40,527 nucleotides of DNA from Actinomycetota bacterium (lineage in GTDB: Bacteria; Actinomycetota; Actinomycetes; S36-B12): positions 1 through 40,527 of the forward strand of contig SYJA01000047.1 in the NCBI GenBank assembly GCA_005798555.1, given 5' to 3'. This document shows, in pieces, positions 28,138 through 37,019 of the stretch (positions are counted from its first letter, which is position 1; every line of letters begins with the position of its first letter). A model generated the notes under the pieces. The model worked only from the letters and a program-made list of their open reading frames with translations, was not told the origin of the DNA and ran no database searches. Made by a program: the position numbers and the translations under genes.

Positions 28138-28203
28138 AATTGGAGAGACACGAAGAGCTAGTAGAGCCGGACCAGATGTAGTTGAGGTGGATTGGGGCCC
28201 GCG

Positions 28204-30120
28204 TTGAGTCTGTTACCGGGTATCCGCGATCCACGTGACCTGCGCGCACTGGACCCTTCGCAGCTGCCCGAGCTGGCCGACGAAATCCGCACTTTCTTGG
28301 TCCAAAAGGTCTCGTCAACCGGTGGGCACCTGGGTCCAAATCTTGGCGTGGTTGAGTTGTCGATGGCCGTCCACCGGGTATTTAACTCTCCCGACGATGC
28401 CATCATGTGGGATACCGGGCATCAAGCCTATGTGCACAAACTGCTCACCGGACGCGCCGGCGGATTTGATCAGCTGCGGCAGCGCGGTGGTCTATCCGGC
28501 TATCCGAGTCGTTCCGAAAGCGGGCACGACATCATTGAGAATTCCCATGCCTCGACAGTTCTCTCATACGCCGATGGGCTCGCCAAGGCTTGGCAGCAGC
28601 GCGGGCTCCTTGGGCAGCACCATGTGGTAGCGGTTATCGGCGATGGCGCACTGACCGGTGGAATGGCTTGGGAGGCTCTGAACAATATCGCCGCGGGTGA
28701 GCGTCAGGTAATCATCGTCGTCAATGACAATGCGCGTTCTTATTCGCCCACAATTGGCGGTTTGGCGCATCATCTTTCGACTTTGCGAACCACCCGTGGC
28801 TACGAACGCTTCCTGTCCTGGGGTAAGCGCACCTTGAATCGCACCCCCATCGTCGGCGGGACGGTATTCGGCGCGTTACATGGCATGAAGAAGGGTGTCA
28901 AGGACATATTCGCGCCACAGGGAATGTTCGAGGACCTCGGCCTTAAGTACATCGGTCCCATCGACGGTCACAACATTGCGGAGATGGAGTATGCACTGCG
29001 ACGGGCGAAGCTTTTCGAAGGCCCTGTCATTGTGCACGCAATCACTCAGAAAGGTCGGGGTTACGGACCGGCGGAGCGCGATGAAGCGGACCGCTTCCAT
29101 GGCGTAGGGGTAATTGACCCGGAGACCGGCGAGCCACTCAGTGCCGGTGGTCCTACTTGGACCGGGGTATTCGGCGACGAATTAGTTAGAATCGGACATG
29201 AGCGCCCTGATGTCGTGGCGATCACCGCGGCCATGCTCGGACCAACCGGGCTGGAGAGGTTTGCCGCCGCTTACCCGAGTCGTATTTATGATGTGGGCAT
29301 AGCTGAGCAGCATGCGGCCACCAGTGCTGCCGGGTTGGCATTTGGCGGGTTGCATCCGGTGGTTGCCCTCTATGCGACATTTCTGAACCGAGCATTCGAT
29401 CAGGTCCTGATGGACTGCGCTCTGCATAAGGCGGGAGTGACCTTCGTGCTCGATCGTGCTGGAGTGACCGGCGACGATGGCGCCAGCCATAACGGAATGT
29501 GGGACCTAGCGATGTTGCAGGTGGTGCCAAGGCTGCGCATTGCGGCACCACGTGATGAATCCACCCTGCGTCGGGCGCTGCGCGAGGCGGTCTTGGTCGA
29601 TGATGCCCCAACCGTGGTGCGCTTCCCAAAGGGCGCGCTTTTGCCCGCTACCCCGGCTATCCGCACACTGGGTGACCTTGACGTAATAGCGGAGTCGGGT
29701 GAGCCCGAGGTGATAATCGTCAGCATCGGGGCGCTTGCTCCACTTGCGGTCGAGGTAGCCGAACGACTGCGGGCCCAGGGGATTGGGGTATTGGTGGTCG
29801 ACCCCCGTTGGGTCAAGCCCTGCTCACCAACACTGGTTGAGGTGGCCCGGTCATCTAAGCTGGTGATAACGGTCGAGGACGGTGTCCGTGCCGGCGGGGT
29901 GGGCGCATCGGTCAGCCAACTACTGCGCGATCACGAGATCGATGTCAGCGTTCGCAACTTTGGGATCCCTACGGTTTTCCTTGAGCAGGGCAAACGTGCC
30001 CAGATTTTGGCTGAGATCGGACTGACCGCACAGGATATTTCGCTGCGAATAGTCGAAACAATGGCGCAGCGAACCGATCAGGGTGCCGACGAGAGAGCTT
30101 CCGGATCAATCAATAACTAG
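28204..30120 (+). CDS. dxs: 1-deoxy-D-xylulose-5-phosphate synthase
   Basis: First enzyme of the MEP isoprenoid pathway; joins pyruvate and glyceraldehyde 3-phosphate using thiamine diphosphate. About 638 residues. Motifs: [15 protein letters not shown] near residue 38, [17 protein letters not shown], the ThDP motif [16 protein letters not shown] through VVNDN (about 145-175), [14 protein letters not shown] and [15 protein letters not shown] in the pyrimidine domain, and a C-terminal transketolase domain. I chose the TTG at 28204 because the protein then begins [10 protein letters not shown] like its relatives; a TTG at 28192 is also possible. GAGGTGG lies 13 nt upstream. Confidence 0.95.
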   Translation: MSLLPGIRDPRDLRALDPSQLPELADEIRTFLVQKVSSTGGHLGPNLGVVELSMAVHRVFNSPDDAIMWDTGHQAYVHKLLTGRAGGFDQLRQRGGLSGYPSRSESGHDIIENSHASTVLSYADGLAKAWQQRGLLGQHHVVAVIGDGALTGGMAWEALNNIAAGERQVIIVVNDNARSYSPTIGGLAHHLSTLRTTRGYERFLSWGKRTLNRTPIVGGTVFGALHGMKKGVKDIFAPQGMFEDLGLKYIGPIDGHNIAEMEYALRRAKLFEGPVIVHAITQKGRGYGPAERDEADRFHGVGVIDPETGEPLSAGGPTWTGVFGDELVRIGHERPDVVAITAAMLGPTGLERFAAAYPSRIYDVGIAEQHAATSAAGLAFGGLHPVVALYATFLNRAFDQVLMDCALHKAGVTFVLDRAGVTGDDGASHNGMWDLAMLQVVPRLRIAAPRDESTLRRALREAVLVDDAPTVVRFPKGALLPATPAIRTLGDLDVIAESGEPEVIIVSIGALAPLAVEVAERLRAQGIGVLVVDPRWVKPCSPTLVEVARSSKLVITVEDGVRAGGVGASVSQLLRDHEIDVSVRNFGIPTVFLEQGKRAQILAEIGLTAQDISLRIVETMAQRTDQGADERASGSINN

Positions 30121-30134
30121 CTGGTTCGCCTTTG

Positions 30135-32249
30135 TCACACTCGAGTCGAAGCGACGCCCGGAGCCAAGAAGCGTTTGCCATTAATGTCTTCGGCGGTACC
30201 AGTTCGATCTAGGTAAGGGGTCAGCCCGCCGAGCCAAAATGGCCAGCCGGCACCCACCAGCATGCAGAGGTCGACATCCTCGGCCGCCGCGACCACGCCT
30301 TCGTCGAGCATCAGCTGGGCCTCTTGGGCCAATGCGGCTAGGGCTTTTGCGCGCACTTCTTGCGCCGATAGTCGCACCGCCCCTCGCTGATAAAGAGCCG
30401 AAACCTCCGGATCCACCGTGGGCTTGCCGTCACCATCCCAGACGTAAACACCGGTCTTGCCTGCCGCTACCAAGCGCTGCAGGTTCTCGGAAACGTAGAA
30501 ACGATCAGGAAATGCGTCGTGCAGTGTCTCCGAAACGTGGAAGGCCACGGCCGGCCCGACCAGTTGCAGTAGTACAAATGGCGAGAGTGGCAGGCCTAGG
30601 GGCTCCAATGCGGTATCTGCAACCTCAAAGTCCGTACCTTCATCGACCGCACGCGTGACCTCGCCCAGGAATCTAGTAAGTAGGCGATTAACAACGAATG
30701 CGGGTGTGTCTTTGACAAGGACGCAAGACTTCTTTAGCGCTTTGCCAACCGCGAATGCCGTTGCCAGGGTCGCATCGTCGGTTTGGACACCACGGGCGAT
30801 TTCTAGTAATGGCATCACCGCGACCGGATTGAAAAAGTGGAAGCCAACGACTCGCTCAGGGTGCCTGAGATTGCTGGCCATGGCCGTAACTGAAAGTGAT
30901 GAGGTATTGGTGGCAAGAATGCAGGTGTCCGACACGACAGCCTCCACCTCTGCGAAGACTTGCTGTTTGACATCGAGTTTCTCGAACACCGCCTCAATGA
31001 TAAAATCCGCGTCGGCAAAACCAGACTTCGACGTGCTACCGGTGACCAGTGCCTTCAAGCGGTTTGCCCGATCCGAGGACAGGCGGCCCTTGTTTGCCAT
31101 TGCGTCGAACTCACCGTGCACGTAGGCCAGGCCCTTGGCTACCCGGGCCTCATCTAGGTCGGTCATTACCACCGGTACCTCAAGTCGGTGCACGAACAGC
31201 AGCGCAAGTTGACTTGCCATCAACCCGGCACCCACCACGCCAATTTTGGTGACCGGTCGAGCGAGGGACTTATCTGGCACACCGACGGGCTTGCGCGCCC
31301 TCTTGTTCACCAGATTGAATGCGTAAAGGCTTGCGCGCAGGTCATCGCCCATCATCAAGGCGGACAGTGCTTCATCCTCTGCGACGAACCCTTCGTCACG
31401 GGTTCTGGTCTTGGCTCCGGCAATAAGGTCGAGAGCCACACCTGGTGCTGGTGTCGCCCCATGCAATCTGGCCGTGACCGCAGCGCGGGCCGCATCAACT
31501 ACTTCATCCCAGGACTGGCGGTCGGGTTCTGGGCGAGAAACCCCGACTTCACCGCGAAGCACTTTGGCCGTCCAGAGCATGGACTGCTCCAGGAAATCGG
31601 CTGGCTCGAATGCGGCGTCCGCGATCCCAAGCTTGATCAGATCCTTTGGGCGCATTTGCTTGTTCTGAGCCATTGAGTTATTGATGATTACCTGGATTGC
31701 ATTGGCGGGACCAATTAGGTTCGGCAGTAGCCAGGTGCCACCCCAACCAGGGATAAGGCCGAGGAAAACCTCAGGTAGCGCGAGCCCGGCCGCGCCGGTC
31801 GACACGGTGCGGTAGGTGCAATGCAGGCCCAGTTCGAGCCCGCCGCCCATCGCGGCTCCATTGATGTAGGCGAAGGTTGGTATCGGCAATTCCCCCAGGC
31901 GTCGAAAGACCCGATGCCCAAGTTCGGTGATCGCGCGTGCGGCTTCGATGCTGTTTATTAGGTCGACCCCACTGAGGTCGGCGCCCACCGCGAAGACAAA
32001 TGGCTTACCGGTAACGGCCACCGCGGCAATATCGGCAAGCTTCGCGACTTCGCTCAAGGCGTCGGCTAGTGCGGTCAGGCCGCCGGGCCCAAATGTTGAC
32101 GGCCGAGTGTGGTCTTGGTCATTGTCCAAGGTAATCAAGGCGAGCCGGCCAGCAGCCAGTGGCAATTCCAGTAACCGCACTTTTGCGTGCGTCACCACCT
32201 CACCGGCAAACGCCGAGGGCAGTTCGGTGCGCACATCTTCGGTACTCAC
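30135..32249 (-). CDS. fadB: Fatty acid oxidation complex alpha subunit: enoyl-CoA hydratase/3-hydroxyacyl-CoA dehydrogenase
   Basis: Two-domain beta-oxidation enzyme, 704 residues. The crotonase domain has VFAVGADLSGVD, NGAAMGGGLELGLHC and ALPEVFLGLIPGWGGT with the two catalytic Glu. The dehydrogenase domain begins with IGVVGAGLMASQLALLF; the third glycine of the usual GxGxxG is Ala here. It continues with ATNTSSLSVTAMA and VGFHFFNPVAVMPLLEI carrying the catalytic His and Glu. It hydrates enoyl-CoA and oxidises the hydroxyacyl-CoA with NAD. The GTG at 32249 overlaps the fadA TGA (GTGA), so the operon is fadA-fadB. It converges with dxs, 14 nt apart. Confidence 0.93.
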   Translation of the reverse strand: MSTEDVRTELPSAFAGEVVTHAKVRLLELPLAAGRLALITLDNDQDHTRPSTFGPGGLTALADALSEVAKLADIAAVAVTGKPFVFAVGADLSGVDLINSIEAARAITELGHRVFRRLGELPIPTFAYINGAAMGGGLELGLHCTYRTVSTGAAGLALPEVFLGLIPGWGGTWLLPNLIGPANAIQVIINNSMAQNKQMRPKDLIKLGIADAAFEPADFLEQSMLWTAKVLRGEVGVSRPEPDRQSWDEVVDAARAAVTARLHGATPAPGVALDLIAGAKTRTRDEGFVAEDEALSALMMGDDLRASLYAFNLVNKRARKPVGVPDKSLARPVTKIGVVGAGLMASQLALLFVHRLEVPVVMTDLDEARVAKGLAYVHGEFDAMANKGRLSSDRANRLKALVTGSTSKSGFADADFIIEAVFEKLDVKQQVFAEVEAVVSDTCILATNTSSLSVTAMASNLRHPERVVGFHFFNPVAVMPLLEIARGVQTDDATLATAFAVGKALKKSCVLVKDTPAFVVNRLLTRFLGEVTRAVDEGTDFEVADTALEPLGLPLSPFVLLQLVGPAVAFHVSETLHDAFPDRFYVSENLQRLVAAGKTGVYVWDGDGKPTVDPEVSALYQRGAVRLSAQEVRAKALAALAQEAQLMLDEGVVAAAEDVDLCMLVGAGWPFWLGGLTPYLDRTGTAEDINGKRFLAPGVASTRV

Positions 32250-33460
32250 GCGGAACCCCCTTGAAAGTTGGTGTTTTCCCAGATGACGGTGCCGCCCATG
32301 CCCAAGCCGATGCACATTGTGGTGATCCCGTAGCGGGTGGACGGATTGTTTTCGAAGTCCTTAGCAAGGTAACTCATCAGTCGAATACCACTTGACGCCA
32401 GTGGATGACCGACGGCAATGGCACCACCGAGCGGATTCACCCGGGGATCGTCATCGGCGATCCCGAAATGGTCGAGGAACGCCAGCACCTGAACCGCGAA
32501 GGCCTCGTGGATCTCGAATAGATCAATATCAGCGATGGTCAGGCCTGCGCGATCGAGCGCCTTCTGGGTGCTCGGCACTGGACCGACCCCCATCACCTCC
32601 GGCGCGACACCGGCAAAGGCAAAGCCAACCATTCGCATTCTCTTGGCCAAGCCGAGTTCATCAGCGCTGGACTCATTTGCCAGCAGGCATGCGGTAGCCC
32701 CATCGGTAAGACCCGAACTGTTTCCGGCGGTTACGCGCCCGCGCGGGCGAAATGGCGTCTTGAGGGTGGCCAGGCCAGCAAGCGAGGTACCTGGACGTGG
32801 ACATTCGTCAACACTGACCAAATCCCAACCCAATTCGGGGCTGCGTACCGCCACCGGGACGATTTCACCTTGCAGCATGCCATTGGCGTACGCCTTGGCC
32901 GTCTTCTCCTGCGAGGCGACCGCGAATGCATCGGCCCGTGCTTTCGTCAATTGCGGGAATCGATCATGCAGATTCTCGGCGGTCATACCCATCTGCAGTG
33001 CCTCGGGATCAACGAGGCGCTCGGCCAAGAAGCGCGGATTAGGATCGATACCTTCACCCATTGGGTGCCGCCCCATGTGCTCGACGCCACCGGCCAACGC
33101 GATGTCGTAGACACCGGCCATGATCCCAGCCGACAAGGTCGTGACCGCGGTCATGGCACCGGCGCACATTCGGTCGACAGAATAGCCGGGGACCGAAACC
33201 GGTAACCCGGACAAAATCGCCGCGGTCCGTCCAAGGGTTAGCCCTTGGTCCCCGATCTGGGTGGTAGCGGCCACCGCCACATCGTCAATGCGATCTGGTG
33301 GCAGCGACGGATTTCGCCGAAGTAGCTCCCGGAAAGCCTTGACTACTAGGTCATCTGCGCGGGCACCACCTAGGGCGCTGCCGGCTTTAGCAAACGGCGT
33401 TCGGACGCCGTCAACGAAGACCACTTGCTGGATCGTGGCGCCATGGTTGGCTGGGCTCAC
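32246..33460 (-). CDS. fadA: Acetyl-CoA acyltransferase (3-ketoacyl-CoA thiolase)
   Basis: Thiolase performing the last step of beta-oxidation, 404 residues. The nucleophile Cys99 is in SVDRMCAGAM (Ala follows where many thiolases have Ser). The His motif is EIHEAFAVQ, followed by NPLGGAIAVGHPLASSGIR and the second catalytic Cys in TTMCIGLGMGG. The GTG at 33460 has GAGGAG 6 nt upstream. It forms a complex-encoding operon with fadB. The near-identical 14-bp repeats upstream could be operator sites. Confidence 0.94.
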   Translation of the reverse strand: MSPANHGATIQQVVFVDGVRTPFAKAGSALGGARADDLVVKAFRELLRRNPSLPPDRIDDVAVAATTQIGDQGLTLGRTAAILSGLPVSVPGYSVDRMCAGAMTAVTTLSAGIMAGVYDIALAGGVEHMGRHPMGEGIDPNPRFLAERLVDPEALQMGMTAENLHDRFPQLTKARADAFAVASQEKTAKAYANGMLQGEIVPVAVRSPELGWDLVSVDECPRPGTSLAGLATLKTPFRPRGRVTAGNSSGLTDGATACLLANESSADELGLAKRMRMVGFAFAGVAPEVMGVGPVPSTQKALDRAGLTIADIDLFEIHEAFAVQVLAFLDHFGIADDDPRVNPLGGAIAVGHPLASSGIRLMSYLAKDFENNPSTRYGITTMCIGLGMGGTVIWENTNFQGGSA

Positions 33461-33490
33461 GGTTACTCCTCAGGTTGGATAACCCGATAT

Positions 33491-33527
33491 TACTCGCCAG
33501 TAACAAAACTTGCTACTCGCTGGTAAC
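33491..33527. repeat. Two 14-bp direct repeats upstream of fadA
   Basis: TACTCGCCAGTAAC (33491-33504) and TACTCGCTGGTAAC (33514-33527) differ at two bases and are 23 bp apart, about two helical turns. One lies over the rnd stop codon and one in the gap before fadA, which would suit cooperative binding by a regulator of fadA-fadB. No function is known. Confidence 0.5.
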
Positions 33528-34763
33528 GGGTTTTTTCACCTGGGCCGACATCGAAGCCATGAGACCTGGGCCGACTAATTCGATTTGCCAGGGCCGGGCG
33601 CCGCCGGCCCTTAGTGCCTCGGGTAGCTCGTGCGGTGGGATTGGGGGAGTCCAGCAGACCCGGCGGACCAGCTCGGGGCTGATCAGGTTCTCCACCGGCA
33701 CCAGGACCTGCTCGGAGAGCTCCAAAAGGTGCGCCCTGGCCGATTCAAGTCGCGCAAAGGCCAGCGGGTCGCGTTCGGCCCAGGCCCGGGGCGCCGGCGG
33801 GCCGCCCGCGGGTAAGGAAGCGGCTGGCAGTTCTGACTCCGGCAAGGCAAGTGCGGTGCTGATCGCCGCCCACCAGCTAGCCCGCCGACGGGTTTGCCCG
33901 CGTCCGTTGAACTCCTTGATGGCGCCCAAGGCCTGCGGTGTTTCCGGTAGCAAAGTTGCTGCGGCAGCAATCGCCGCATCGGGCAGGATGCGACCCGGCG
34001 CGATGTCTTCACGCTGGGCAGCACCATCACGAGCCAGCCACAGCGCTCGAACCACGGCAAGCGCGCGCGGCCTTCGAATCTTATGAATCCCAGATGTTCG
34101 CCGCCACGGATCATCGCCTCTATCGCGCGGGGTATACGACAACAACGCCGCAAACTCCTGCAGGGCCCAAGTGAGCTTGCCAGCCCGTTCGAGCTCGGCA
34201 TACATGACATCGCGCAGCTCGACTAGCAACTCCACGTCTAGAGCCGCATAAAGCAGTTGCGCAGGGGTAAGTGGTCGAAGTGACCAGTCTGCAGCGCCAT
34301 GCCCTTTCTCTAGGTGCGCGCCGAGCTCACTGGAAACCAAGTGCCCGAGGCTAACGCGTTCGCGTCCGAGCAGCCGTCCGGCTAGTTCGGTGTCAAAAAG
34401 TCGCGATGGGCGTAGGCCAATCTCGGCTAGACAGGGGAGGTCTTGGGTTGCCGCGTGCAAGATCCATTCGACCCCCTTCGTCGCCTCTTGGATGACTGAA
34501 AGATCCGGTACCGAGATCGGATCGATCAGCGCGGTGCCGGCGCCTACGCGGCGCAGTTGCACCAGATAAGCCCGCTGGCTGTACTTGAAACCGGAGGCTC
34601 GTTCGGCATCCAATGCCAGTGGACCGGTTGCCACCCGTAGTCGCTCGGCGTATTCCCCAAGCGCAGCCGCGGTGGTTATAACATCCGGTACGGGCTCGCG
34701 GGGAGCGAACGGACTAGGGGCTGCCTCCTGCGTGCTCAGATCTTCGGGGGCCGGGGTTGTCAC
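33513..34763 (-). CDS. rnd: Ribonuclease D-like 3'-5' exoribonuclease with HRDC domain
   Basis: About 416 residues. The DEDD exonuclease fold shows GPLALDAERASGFKY (Asp52 and Glu54), WILHAATQDLPCLAEIG and LLYAALDVELLVEL, the three Exo motifs with the YxxxD form of motif III. An HRDC domain follows (RPRALAVVRALWLARDGAAQREDIAPGRILPDAAI). It should trim RNA 3' ends such as tRNA precursors. The GTG at 34763 is 2 nt after the DUF3000 stop, so the two are translationally coupled, as in M. tuberculosis and Streptomyces. Confidence 0.92.
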   Translation of the reverse strand: MTTPAPEDLSTQEAAPSPFAPREPVPDVITTAAALGEYAERLRVATGPLALDAERASGFKYSQRAYLVQLRRVGAGTALIDPISVPDLSVIQEATKGVEWILHAATQDLPCLAEIGLRPSRLFDTELAGRLLGRERVSLGHLVSSELGAHLEKGHGAADWSLRPLTPAQLLYAALDVELLVELRDVMYAELERAGKLTWALQEFAALLSYTPRDRGDDPWRRTSGIHKIRRPRALAVVRALWLARDGAAQREDIAPGRILPDAAIAAAATLLPETPQALGAIKEFNGRGQTRRRASWWAAISTALALPESELPAASLPAGGPPAPRAWAERDPLAFARLESARAHLLELSEQVLVPVENLISPELVRRVCWTPPIPPHELPEALRAGGARPWQIELVGPGLMASMSAQVKKPVTSE

Positions 34764-34765
34764 TG

Positions 34766-35365
34766 TCAGCCGCGGCTACGTCGGCGCGGCGCGCTTACCT
34801 GAGCTATGCCAGGTGGCATCGGCATCAGGCCGGCGGCGTGTGCGAGTAGCTCGAGCCAAGCCCCGACATGACGGTCCATGACCAACTGGACCGGTGACCC
34901 GTCGGTTGCCACCGGGGTCCAGGAGGCGCGAATCTCTATGAAGCCGTCAGTTGGGCGGTCAGCCATTGACCCAAACGACTGCCCAGAACTGCAAGTCACG
35001 GTGCCACCGGCTTGGGTGCACTCGGCGTCGGAGCCGGCGAGTGACTCCACTAGCCAACTCCAGCCCACCTCGTGCAGCAGCGGATCACCAATCAGATCGG
35101 CTTCCAGGGCGGCGCGCACGAACACGACGGCCCGAAAGGTGCCATCCCACTCCTCGACGCCATCGGGGTCATGCAGGAGAACAAAACGCCCGGAGGCGGG
35201 GTCGGTGCCCGGATCGACGCTCTCCGCGGTTAGCGCCAAGGCGCTCGGGGCGAGGCGGGCCGGCGCCGGCGCTTCATCGAGGGCGAACTCCGGGCGGACC
35301 ACCACCGATCGCACCCGGACAAGCGCTTCGGCGAAGGCGTCGGCGGTCGCAGGTACGGATCTCAC
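34766..35365 (-). CDS. DUF3000 family protein
   Basis: A 199-residue soluble protein matching DUF3000, conserved upstream of rnd in actinobacteria. Segments seen are RPEFALDEAPAPARLAPSALALTAE, RFVLLHDPDGVEEWDGTFRAVVFVRAALE, LLHEVGWSWLVESLA and IEIRASWTP. No catalytic motif is evident and the function is unknown. The GTG at 35365 has TAACCT 6 nt upstream and no ribosome site, one of the clearest leaderless candidates here. Confidence 0.87.
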   Translation of the reverse strand: MRSVPATADAFAEALVRVRSVVVRPEFALDEAPAPARLAPSALALTAESVDPGTDPASGRFVLLHDPDGVEEWDGTFRAVVFVRAALEADLIGDPLLHEVGWSWLVESLAGSDAECTQAGGTVTCSSGQSFGSMADRPTDGFIEIRASWTPVATDGSPVQLVMDRHVGAWLELLAHAAGLMPMPPGIAQVSAPRRRSRG

Positions 35366-35436
35366 CTTCGCAGGTTACGGCCCACGCTGGGTGCCGGCCG
35401 ACCTTGGCGCGCCGAACGGGACCCGGTTTCCGGCCT

Positions 35437-35455
35437 GCCCACGCAAATAGTGGGC
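35437..35455 (-). terminator. Hairpin after msrB, possible terminator
   Basis: GCCCAC and GTGGGC pair around a 7-base loop, 17 nt after the msrB stop. No T-run follows, so this is a weak terminator call. Confidence 0.35.
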
Positions 35456-35471
35456 CGGGATATTGCGGTGT

Positions 35472-35924
35472 TCAGGTACTGGGCTGCATCCGTAGGGAAA
35501 TCGAGTTGATGCAGTACCGCAGGTCGGTTGGCGTGTCGTAGCCCTCGCCTTCGAATACGTGGCCCAGGTGCCCGCCGCAGGATGCGCATCGCACCTCGGT
35601 ACGGACCCGACCCATGGCGGAATCCTCAAGGTATACAACGGATTCCTTCGCCAAGGGCTCGAAGAAACTTGGCCAGCCACAATGTGAGTCGAACTTGCCG
35701 GAGCTTCGAAACAACTCCGATCCACAGGCCCGGCAGGAGTAGATTCCCTCGGTTTTGGTATCGGTGTATTCACCCACGAATGGGGCTTCGGTACCTGCCT
35801 CGCGCAGCACGTGGTATTCCTGCGGGGTCAGCGAGCTCGCCCAAAAATCTTCGGGCTCTTGGACCGGGTATTCGGTACCGTCGGGGCGCGTTGGGCCGTC
35901 GCGACGCGGAGAGGATTGACTCAT
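35472..35924 (-). CDS. msrB: Peptide-methionine (R)-S-oxide reductase
   Basis: Repairs oxidised methionine in proteins, 150 residues. Zinc-binding cysteines are in YSCRACG (64, 67) and RCASCGGHLGHVF (113, 116). The catalytic Cys138 is in LRYCINSISL. FDSHCGWPSFFEP is the family signature. The ATG at 35924 is set by TACAAT exactly 6 nt upstream, an excellent -10 box for a leaderless transcript; the frame is open 22 codons further, into the divergent gene's promoter. It is divergent from the Nudix-like gene. Confidence 0.95.
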   Translation of the reverse strand: MSQSSPRRDGPTRPDGTEYPVQEPEDFWASSLTPQEYHVLREAGTEAPFVGEYTDTKTEGIYSCRACGSELFRSSGKFDSHCGWPSFFEPLAKESVVYLEDSAMGRVRTEVRCASCGGHLGHVFEGEGYDTPTDLRYCINSISLRMQPST

Positions 35925-35954
35925 GCTGGCATTGTAGTTGGATGCGCGCCCGGT

Positions 35955-35960
35955 TAAGGT
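35955..35960 (+). promoter_or_regulatory. Predicted -10 box of leaderless Nudix-like gene
   Basis: TAAGGT ends 6 nt before the GTG at 35967. Together with TACAAT on the other strand (35931-35936) it makes a compact divergent promoter pair for msrB and this gene. Confidence 0.5.
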
Positions 35961-35966
35961 GCCACT

Positions 35967-36506
35967 GTGAGCGACATCCTCGATACCCAAACCAGATGGC
36001 TAAGCGACGAGGAGCTTGCCACGGCTCGCGGCCAACTGCCGCTTGTCTATGTCGATGCGGTACCAGTACGCACAGATGCCAATGGTGAAGTCACCCGGGT
36101 GGGGCTGTTACTTAGAGCGATGCCCGATGGCAATATCTCTCGTGCGGTGGTATCCGGGCGGGTTATGTATGGCGAACGTATTCGTGATGCCCTAGTTCGT
36201 CATCTAGAGAAGGACCTAGGTCCAATGGCGATGCCGCAGATTCCGCCCACCGCGCAGCCATTTAGCGTGGTCGAGTACTTCCCGGACCCCACAGTGACCG
36301 GCTTCCATGATCCACGTCAGCATGCGGTCGCAATGGCCTACGTGGTGCCGATTTCGGGGGATTGCGCGGCTTCGCAAGACGCCTTAGATCTGGTTTGGGT
36401 TACACCCGCCGAAGCTTCCACCCCAGCCTTCCAAGCGGAGATGAGTGGCGGCCAGGGTCGGCTGGTAAAAATGGCCCTTGCCTACTGCGGCGTGCTGTTT
36501 TCCTAG
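35967..36506 (+). CDS. DUF4916/Nudix-like family protein
   Basis: A 179-residue protein of the actinobacterial DUF4916 group, related to Nudix hydrolases. GFHDPRQHAVAMAYVVPISGDC and DALDLVWVTPAEA are characteristic. The Nudix box would fall at residues 64-85: Gly64, five residues, Glu70, then RHLEKDLG where REUxEExG is expected. The first Glu is His79 and the metal-binding pair is Lys82-Asp83, so hydrolase activity is doubtful. The GTG is leaderless. Its TAG overlaps the TAG of the opposing gene within CTAG at 36503-36506. Confidence 0.82.
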   Translation: MSDILDTQTRWLSDEELATARGQLPLVYVDAVPVRTDANGEVTRVGLLLRAMPDGNISRAVVSGRVMYGERIRDALVRHLEKDLGPMAMPQIPPTAQPFSVVEYFPDPTVTGFHDPRQHAVAMAYVVPISGDCAASQDALDLVWVTPAEASTPAFQAEMSGGQGRLVKMALAYCGVLFS

Positions 36507-36895
36507 TCGGATTTCTGGTGCGGGGTCGGGTCATACGGATCTAGCCCCAGCAGGGTTTCATCCTCTGGGGTAAGAGCCGACGCATCATCAGGCCCGTCAT
36601 CGTCGAAGCCGTCACCAATTGCATCTCCAGCTGGCGCGATGATGTGCATTGCGAACTCCTCGGCGCTGAGCCAACGGTGCGTGTTCAGGCCACCGGCAGG
36701 CAGCGGATCATCGCTGAAGTCATCGGCCTACTCGGCCGAGAGCAGATCCTCAACATCTTCGAGGGGGTAACCACGCCCAGCGCTGACCTCCCGGCCGCCA
36801 ACTGCACCGGCTGCCTGCAGATCAATTGCCTCCCGCAGCAACCCAGCTTGATCCGCGGCGTCGCCGCTTCGGTCGAAGTTCCTGCTGGTCGCCAT
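36503..36895 (-). pseudogene. Unknown protein gene interrupted by one in-frame TAG
   Basis: From an ATG at 36895 with AAGGAGG 8 nt upstream, 55 codons (MATSRNFDRSGDAADQAGLL... to EDVEDLLSAE) reach a TAG at 36728-36730. The same frame then continues without a stop for 74 codons (ADDFSDDPLPAGGL... HRWLSAEEF ... LTPEDETLLGLDPYDP) to a TAG at 36503-36505. The second half has no start codon until a Met deep inside and looks fully coding: acidic, no rare codons, typical actinobacterial ending. I do not recognise the family. A single GAG to TAG change would explain it (SAE-E-ADD), as would a sequencing error or readthrough. Confidence 0.65.
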
Positions 36896-37019
36896 GACAC
36901 TCGCCTCCTTAACGCCACGGTAGGCCGATGCCGTAGCTTCCGGCAGGGACCTGGGTCGACCATGCCAAGGTCCAAGGGCCCGGGGTGCCGAGAGTTCGGA
37001 CATCTGCAAGGCTGCTCCC

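Noticed and set aside
36503-36895. Pyrrolysine or general UAG recoding
   Set aside because: Several ordinary genes here end in TAG (for example parE, DUF4193, Nudix-like and desaturase genes), so UAG is a working stop; no pyl genes are in the window.
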